Of a DNA stretch of 64,000 nt, positions 59,501 to 64,000 are shown in pieces (position 1 is the first letter of the stretch; each line of letters starts with the position of its first letter). Under the pieces are notes generated by a model that made no database searches, had not been told where the DNA came from, and was given only the letters and a program-made list of their open reading frames with translations. A program made the position numbers and the translations under genes. The stretch is taken from positions 124,001 to 188,000 of the IMG/VR virus record IMGVR_UViG_3300009431_000002; one strand, given 5' to 3'. This stretch comes from a virus.

Positions 59501-61341
59501 TCGGCGAGGGTCACCTTCTCGGTGACGCTCGCGTCGGCCGGCTCCCCGCCCACAATGGGGTCCAGCGTGGGCTCAAACCCCAAGCGGTTGCGGTCGACAC
59601 CCACGACCGTGCCGTAGAAGTCGGCGACGGCCCCGTTGTCCACTCGGCGGACCACGCCCTCGAGGCGGTCTCCTGCAGAGACGCCGAGCTCCTCGAAGTC
59701 GATCTCCTCGGACACGAGCGTTGCCGGCACACGCCACGTCAGCCCCGACAGCTTCGACGGCGCCATGGCGCGGTCCAGCACGGCGAGACCCACCTCACCG
59801 GGGCCGGTCGGCGTGGCCGGGAGCTCGTCCGTCTCGTAGGCGTCCAACATGGTGTAGGCGCGGTCGTCGACCACGATGACGCGGCCTGCGATGGCGCCGA
59901 CGGCGTCGATGCGGAAGCTCACATCGTCCATCGGGAAGGGGCCGACGAAGGGGCGGTCGACGATGTACCCGGTCCGGGGGTCGTTGAGGTCCGCGATGAC
60001 GTACCGGCCTGCGTTGTCGCCGTCGAGGATCACGATGGCCCGGCCAGCGGCGCTCTCGAAGGTCTTGCTCGCCCCGACTACGATCTCGGTGGCCGACTTC
60101 ACCGTCGCCTTGCCTGTCATCGGTGCGGGGGCCAGCGCGGGGAGGTCCGACGTGTCCGCGGGCACTTGGAGCAGGTCGGTGAAGGCGGACTCACCCTCCG
60201 GGACCGTGACCTCCACGGTGTTGTAGACCGTGAACTGCAGCCCAGAGTTGCTCGTCGTGAGGCTACGCGCCAGACGCAAGCTGCCATCGTCGGGCAGGCC
60301 GTCCGCGAGCCCGATGCCTGTGATCTCGTAGAAGCCGCGGTCGGCCCCCTCAGAGATGCGGAGCACGTCGCCGGCCTCGAAGCCCGACAGCGCCGCGAAG
60401 TTGGTGCCTGACGACTGGACGATGTCGAAGCCGGCGTTGGTCACCAGGTCGTTGGACGACGCGATCACGTCATCTGCGGGGGCGGGCAGCGGCGTCGCCC
60501 GGGACAGGGTGTATCCCGACAGCCCGCGGGCGACGCCGCGGATGGTGTAGGTGCCCCGGTTGCCCGGCACGCCGTTGCTGCTGACCACCTCGACCTCGAC
60601 GCCTGCCGCCGTCGGGCGCGCGACGCCCTCGATGACGCGAATCTCGCTGGCGGAGATGACGATGGCGCGGATGGTCTCCGAGAACGGACCAGTCGCGGCG
60701 TCCAGGCCCTCCTGCTCGTTGCCCTGGATGAAGTACGTCTGCGCGGGCGTCAGGTCGATCCGCGGCTCGTAGGCCAGCCATCGACGGGCAACCTGGTCCT
60801 GGATGTGCTGGATGCTCTTGTTGTGGTCCGTCTCCAGGAGCCGTTGGAGCTCGGAGGCCGCGACCTGCATGTAGGCCGACCAGATGATCGGCAGGACATC
60901 CGACTGCTGGAAGTGCCGAGGCCAGAAGTCCGAGATGGTCCGGAGCAGGAAGCGGGCGTCGGGCGTGACATCCGTGCACGTCGGCATGAGTGCCGCGGAC
61001 ACCAGAACCGAGGTCTCCGCGGGCACGCTGTCGAACTGACCATCGTTGACGACCACCTGCAGGCGGTACATCCCCACGATGTCCGGCGTGAACGCGACCG
61101 CGCCGCCATCGTCGTCCAGGTCCTCGAAGGAGTCGTTGTTGGCCTCGCTGCCGATGGGAACCTCGAGGAAGGTCCACGCGTAGGTGAGGTCGGCCCCCTC
61201 GGGGTCGTAGCTGCTGCGCGCATCGAACTTGACGATGGAGCCGATGACGGCGGAGTGCTGGATGGGCGACACCATCGCAACAGGCGCCTGGTTGCCCGCT
61301 TGGAGGCCGTAGCTGAAGAAGCTGAAGGTCGTGTTCGCCAT
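56572..61341 (-). CDS. giant tail protein with PKD-type Ig domain, 1,589 residues
   Basis: Residues ~15-115 read as a PKD/Ig-like domain (NQAPVAMVSP, then KFDARSSYDPEGADLTYAWT and VVVNDGQF). The following ~100 residues (FWPRHFQQSDVLPIIWSAYM) are helical and may anchor to the baseplate. The rest is beta-rich with repeated short modules. PKD domains are common in surface-binding tail proteins. No enzymatic motif is recognised. Confidence 0.75.
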   Translation of the reverse strand: MANTTFSFFSYGLQAGNQAPVAMVSPIQHSAVIGSIVKFDARSSYDPEGADLTYAWTFLEVPIGSEANNDSFEDLDDDGGAVAFTPDIVGMYRLQVVVNDGQFDSVPAETSVLVSAALMPTCTDVTPDARFLLRTISDFWPRHFQQSDVLPIIWSAYMQVAASELQRLLETDHNKSIQHIQDQVARRWLAYEPRIDLTPAQTYFIQGNEQEGLDAATGPFSETIRAIVISASEIRVIEGVARPTAAGVEVEVVSSNGVPGNRGTYTIRGVARGLSGYTLSRATPLPAPADDVIASSNDLVTNAGFDIVQSSGTNFAALSGFEAGDVLRISEGADRGFYEITGIGLADGLPDDGSLRLARSLTTSNSGLQFTVYNTVEVTVPEGESAFTDLLQVPADTSDLPALAPAPMTGKATVKSATEIVVGASKTFESAAGRAIVILDGDNAGRYVIADLNDPRTGYIVDRPFVGPFPMDDVSFRIDAVGAIAGRVIVVDDRAYTMLDAYETDELPATPTGPGEVGLAVLDRAMAPSKLSGLTWRVPATLVSEEIDFEELGVSAGDRLEGVVRRVDNGAVADFYGTVVGVDRNRLGFEPTLDPIVGGEPADASVTEKVTLAEALGMTGVAADVFGTLLLDGEGQEASDTLTSGSFNELYGNIPIRHTADIDIGPFSVNISVTAVVRNSQIAVDPRVISIPCLREYVRPPTVQDTGTELILLTRDGERTELDQLPVTLLENRDYTVDDESGFLCRDGEFQASTSTLESPTAEFLRKRVRSGDEVEVEHGPNAGTWVVQQVQSNTAVLLKFEATGDTVFSDEVNVEFTATRRGAGRFVRFDDDLWTANEPAPSRLWAETTFIDNAPVVESNFGVAVALTVEQLSERETRSVTYKHAVEGLLYAFANGPSLYNIAVGAHILLGLPVAVARGVIVDINDVYSLKPDGTPEFGRVLVEDVDAHTDEPLGIVRTYLYPAPPTVGADELTGIAENPDTGVQYAVGDIVDRFTPLSRGVDVQDYLTDPTWWMGLQSQGQQAELRKFHTWRMRANAQAVGPEDFAVAVEFANAIKPAWTELDAVLRLYLADVVEVTDTLGFVHHPNFYDSPSLSIAATPMMDDWSGRSLPLHLEDVGALSCRVLFSGDDLAMQAGSVQATSARGGFTGLVTTQVPSRFFSEALDTYTGGDMVKVGDVLYLPDAGPNQGWYAIIGVASGALELDDIQVRTPHLPGPTMAGIQDGEDLNFVIGRIVENPLDAGGTAMGTAATSMVELDTDSLYPDGVTTDDELLTFPFVGTPRRFIILEMQEPAPGQYWREVKVYPPPPDGNLGAWRIVRRYLDGPITGMTCSCNAGSPTVVIDEETAVRAERTDLRRTQLSATLRILEGPNTGEYEILDGFPNVSEVYVSPTPPQNSAGDSCEIVFDTPGGPHAWDREALVCPESTVRFTIYRPRVEVYAVNNLEVLHTDYYQFNESSILGFDTVPVLPGDFVDVLDGVNSGIYEILNLGPHWLEVRANLQFQPANVQARILRDSPDFNVVNDHVDVPAAVDLEVLGVQRGDLFEVFGSGGTVAVVASLDGPHAFWLTRDIGALGAVTGRVLREDIG

Positions 61342-61349
61342 CCGGGCTC

Positions 61350-63644
61350 CTACGGGTCGGTATCCGCTACCTCGACGACCAGGTTGAGGTGCCCGTCGAA
61401 GGCGTGCTCATCCATCTCCTCCTGCGACAGGGAGCGGCGCACGGAGAGATCATACCCCCGGCTCGTTCCGATCCGTACAGCCTTCCAGGACGACGTGCAC
61501 TGCCTCGTCGTGTCGCTCGACCCGACCACCACGGATGGCACGAGGGTCTCCGCGCCGTTGGGGAGGTCGATGTCGGACCACTGCACGTCGATTATCGGGG
61601 TGTCGGCGTTGTCCACGTACAGTCGGACGTAGCTCCCGGGCCGCCTCTCCAGCCTGTAGGTGTGGGCCTCGGTCCAGTCCACAGCGGCCGAGATCGCCTC
61701 GCCCTCCTCGGTCTGCAGCAGGACAGCCTCGAGGGTGCTGGCCGCGTCCGCCCCCTGGAGGTACACGTACTTCGCGCCTGCGGCGGTCTGCGTGGCCATC
61801 AGCCGCACGAGGTCGGACATGTCGTCGATGGAGAACCCGCCGGCGATGGGCTCCTCGGTCGGATTCGGTGAGCCGACGGTGTCGCTCCACGCCGAGATGG
61901 AGAAGATGGCCTCGACGAAGACCCCGTGCTCTGGCTGGAGATCCGGCAGCGACCGGATGTAGCGGCGCCACCCCGCCGACCCTGCTGTGCCGTACCCGGT
62001 ATCCGTGAAGACGGCCGCGTCCCCGACCATAGCCTCCGACCCCGGCCCCGTGGCGTCCAGCGTCCACGCCGCTATAGGCGGCAACGCTCCGGAGCTCGCC
62101 TCGTACCGGACGAGGTCGCAGCTGTACTTGAGGCTCTCGATGCGGAAGGTCCCATAGGTCCGCTGGGTCAGCCCTGGCCGGATGTGGCCGGCGCGTACAT
62201 GCGCCAGCGCGCTGGCGGGTAGGTCCCCGCGCCCGACGCTCGCGGCGGGGACCAGGTCGTCGTCGACGTAGACGTCCACCACGCCAGCCTCACCGTCACT
62301 GATGAACAGCAGCTCTCGGGATGTCGTCCAGTCGCCGGTGGCTGGCTCGTACCCCGCCTCCTGCTCGGGGGAGACACCGTTGTCCAGCCGGAGGCCGAAG
62401 TACGGCGTTGCGAAGTCCGTGATCAGGCCGAGGTGTGCCTGGCGCTCTCCGTCGCAGACCTCGATGGCGGCGCCAGCGTGGTTCGTGAGCGACGGTGTCA
62501 GCGCCGCGTTGATCCGGGCGCGCAGGTACCACCCCGGGCTCGGCAGCAGCCCTGGCTCCTCACGCTCGATGTAGCACTCCTCCAGCCCCTGCGTGCTGTC
62601 CTGCGCGATGACGAGCTGCGTGGTCGACGGCGTGAAGGTCCCCTCGATCTCGGGCGTCGCCCACGGCGGGTCGGCTTCGGCCACGTCGACGTTCATGGGC
62701 AGCTCGACGAGGTCGTCGGGGGTCAGTGCGATCTCGGCCCCGTGCCACGACACGCCAGCGGTCACCGCGGACATGGCGAGGGGCAGGATCCGCACGGAGT
62801 TGTGGGCCGCCTGGTTGCCCACTGGCCCGTCGACTCCGAAGATGGCGAACGCGCGGGTGCTCGTGGCGGGCTCGTGGCCACCGAAGACCGCGTTGCCGAC
62901 GAAGGTGTCGATGGACGAGAAGGGGATGGCTGCCAGTCGCTGGACGTCACCAGACGCCTCGTCTCGGACGTACACCTCGACCTGGAGGACGGCCGGCGCC
63001 TCGTTCCATCGCACCAAGTAGGTCGTGTCGAGCGACCAGTCGTAGGCGACGTCCGCCAAGGTCTGTCGCGCGCCGGCGCCGATGGCGGGGCCGGTGATGA
63101 CGACTCGTCGGGTGCCGGCGTCGTCGCACAGCATCAGGAAGACGCCGCGGTTGCGCAGGCCCGACACCGACCCGAGCATCACCCCGGTGAACCGCGGGTC
63201 CTCGAAGTATGGGACGGCGGCTGTGGTGTACGCGACGACCTCGGGCCGGAACTCGACGTGGAACCCGTCGCCGTCCTCCAACACCTCGGACATGACGTAG
63301 TGGCTCTTGAGCGGGCCCGCGGAGGGCATCGACATGTCGAGGAAGCCGGCCGACGCATCGGCGTCCGCGGGGTCTACGTGAGACGGACCGGCCCAGTCGT
63401 TGAAGCTCTCCAGCCTGACCTCACGGGATGCGTCCGTCTCCAGGAAGCTCGGCGTCTCTTCGGGCAGCAAGGAGGTGTTGGCGGGCTCGTACAGGACAGA
63501 CCCGTAGGCCAACCCGATCTGCAGGGAGCTGAGGTCGACGCGCGTGTTCTCGTCGCGTACACCGAACCGGATGGGCCTGTCCACCTCGACGCCTGCGGAG
63601 CCTGGGGCGGGGCTTCTGTTGACGACGAGCGGTTCAACAGCCAC
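61350..63644 (-). CDS. tail adhesin with Ig-like and lectin-like domains, 764 residues
   Basis: The N-terminus (RSPAPGSAGVEVDRPIRFGV) fits a Big_5-type bacterial Ig domain. Two regions further on look like concanavalin/laminin-G jelly rolls: TYLVRWNEAPAVLQVEVYV, and HTYRLERRPGSYVRLYVDN, each with the strand-turn-strand pattern that reports ligand width. It starts at GTG 63644 with GGAGG ten bases upstream. Probably binds host surface glycans. First gene of this minus block. Confidence 0.75.
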   Translation of the reverse strand: MAVEPLVVNRSPAPGSAGVEVDRPIRFGVRDENTRVDLSSLQIGLAYGSVLYEPANTSLLPEETPSFLETDASREVRLESFNDWAGPSHVDPADADASAGFLDMSMPSAGPLKSHYVMSEVLEDGDGFHVEFRPEVVAYTTAAVPYFEDPRFTGVMLGSVSGLRNRGVFLMLCDDAGTRRVVITGPAIGAGARQTLADVAYDWSLDTTYLVRWNEAPAVLQVEVYVRDEASGDVQRLAAIPFSSIDTFVGNAVFGGHEPATSTRAFAIFGVDGPVGNQAAHNSVRILPLAMSAVTAGVSWHGAEIALTPDDLVELPMNVDVAEADPPWATPEIEGTFTPSTTQLVIAQDSTQGLEECYIEREEPGLLPSPGWYLRARINAALTPSLTNHAGAAIEVCDGERQAHLGLITDFATPYFGLRLDNGVSPEQEAGYEPATGDWTTSRELLFISDGEAGVVDVYVDDDLVPAASVGRGDLPASALAHVRAGHIRPGLTQRTYGTFRIESLKYSCDLVRYEASSGALPPIAAWTLDATGPGSEAMVGDAAVFTDTGYGTAGSAGWRRYIRSLPDLQPEHGVFVEAIFSISAWSDTVGSPNPTEEPIAGGFSIDDMSDLVRLMATQTAAGAKYVYLQGADAASTLEAVLLQTEEGEAISAAVDWTEAHTYRLERRPGSYVRLYVDNADTPIIDVQWSDIDLPNGAETLVPSVVVGSSDTTRQCTSSWKAVRIGTSRGYDLSVRRSLSQEEMDEHAFDGHLNLVVEVADTDP

Positions 63645-63679
63645 TTGTACTGGCCCTCCTGGCGTTATACGGTTCCTAC

Positions 63680-64000
63680 GTGGCCCGGCCCCGCCAACTG
63701 TTGGACCCGGAGGTTACGGCGCAGCTGCTGGAGGGGCACACGTGCACTCTACCAGAACTGTACCGGCCTGTTGACGAGCAGTTCGAGAAGCTACGCTGCC
63801 CGAAGTGCGGAAGCAAGGTCGAGCGCGTGGTCGACACGAAGCGGCCGTTCACCGACCGCGACATCATCCCCAACTACCTCGCCCGCTGCCCGGTCTGCGA
63901 CCTCGAGATGACACCCGAGGGGATCATCACCAAGACCGGCGGCATCCCCAAGGAGGGGCCGAACCCGTCCGAGGGGATGAGCACGGTAGACCCGCGCAAC
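63680..64000 (+). CDS. zinc-ribbon protein, 3' end outside the window
   Basis: From GTG 63680 the frame stays open for 107 codons to the window end. It encodes CPKCGSK and CPVCDLE about 35 residues apart, with typical G/C third positions. It is divergent from the adhesin gene. TTATAC lies at 63665-63670, about ten bases before the start, so the message could be nearly leaderless. The C-terminus is not visible. Confidence 0.65.
   Translation, partial: MARPRQLLDPEVTAQLLEGHTCTLPELYRPVDEQFEKLRCPKCGSKVERVVDTKRPFTDRDIIPNYLARCPVCDLEMTPEGIITKTGGIPKEGPNPSEGMSTVDPRN

Noticed and set aside
1-64000. tRNA genes
   Set aside because: No cloverleaf with a T-arm GTTCGA-type sequence and acceptor pairing was noticed in the short gaps; a tRNAscan run would be decisive.
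1-64000. CRISPR array or insertion sequence
   Set aside because: No regularly spaced direct repeats and no transposase or terminal inverted repeats. The Cas4-like gene is stand-alone, and the five palindromes are kilobases apart.
1-64000. Temperate lifestyle
   Set aside because: HTH proteins are present but no integrase, excisionase pair or att-like repeat was found, so lysogeny is not supported by this window.

Overview
The window is part of a large, high-GC, lytic-looking tailed-phage genome (class Caudoviricetes). It carries a terminase large subunit, a portal protein, a gp5/VgrG-like baseplate spike, very large tail or adhesin proteins, and a full replication and recombination set. Genes are packed tightly and often overlap by 1 to 4 bases (ATGA, GTGA and TGATG junctions). 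GTG starts and GGAGG ribosome binding sites are common. I see no integrase, tRNA gene, CRISPR array or insertion sequence. The host cannot be named from this sequence; GC content and start-codon use only say a high-GC bacterium.

The layout alternates between strands. Plus blocks: 123-1717 (HTH regulator, histone-tail-like protein), 3658-7059 (ParB-like protein, RNase HII, MmcB-like nuclease), 24901-26187 (acidic protein, membrane peptide, zinc proteins), 31268-48129 (DNA metabolism), and 63680 to the window end. Minus blocks: 1817-3586 (terminase), 6980-24811 (RNA polymerase followed by virion-type genes), 26242-31128 (portal and head or neck candidates), 48169-63644 (membrane protein and giant tail or adhesin proteins). 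Convergent junctions at about 1750-1803, 26209-26232 and 48137-48164 carry hairpins that may be terminators.

The outstanding feature is a single 2,048-residue gene (18665-24811, minus strand) in which the beta and beta-prime halves of a cellular-type multisubunit RNA polymerase are joined in one chain. It keeps the catalytic NADFDGDQM motif, has no cysteine at all (so both beta-prime zinc sites are gone), and carries substitutions at key rifampicin-contact positions. It is the first gene of an ~18-kb minus-strand run that also encodes a baseplate spike, a SNF2-type helicase and an inorganic-pyrophosphatase-fold protein. This makes it a candidate virion-packaged transcriptase.

The plus block 31268-48129 encodes an SF2 helicase, a family 4 uracil-DNA glycosylase, a DnaB-type helicase, a DnaG-type primase, a zinc-rich likely ssDNA-binding protein, a family A DNA polymerase with proofreading, an HU-like protein, a RecA-like recombinase, a Cas4-like nuclease and a RusA-like resolvase, with many small CxxC proteins between them. 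RNase HII upstream could remove primers for a polymerase that lacks a 5'-nuclease domain.

Other signals are a 13-bp palindrome, CGACAC(A/T)GTGTCG, present five times, and a short peptide motif (F-x-x-E-L-x-K-x-A type) shared by several otherwise unrelated minus-strand proteins. There are also three ATPases whose Walker A glycine before the lysine is replaced, and leader-region boxes shared between plus-strand transcription units.
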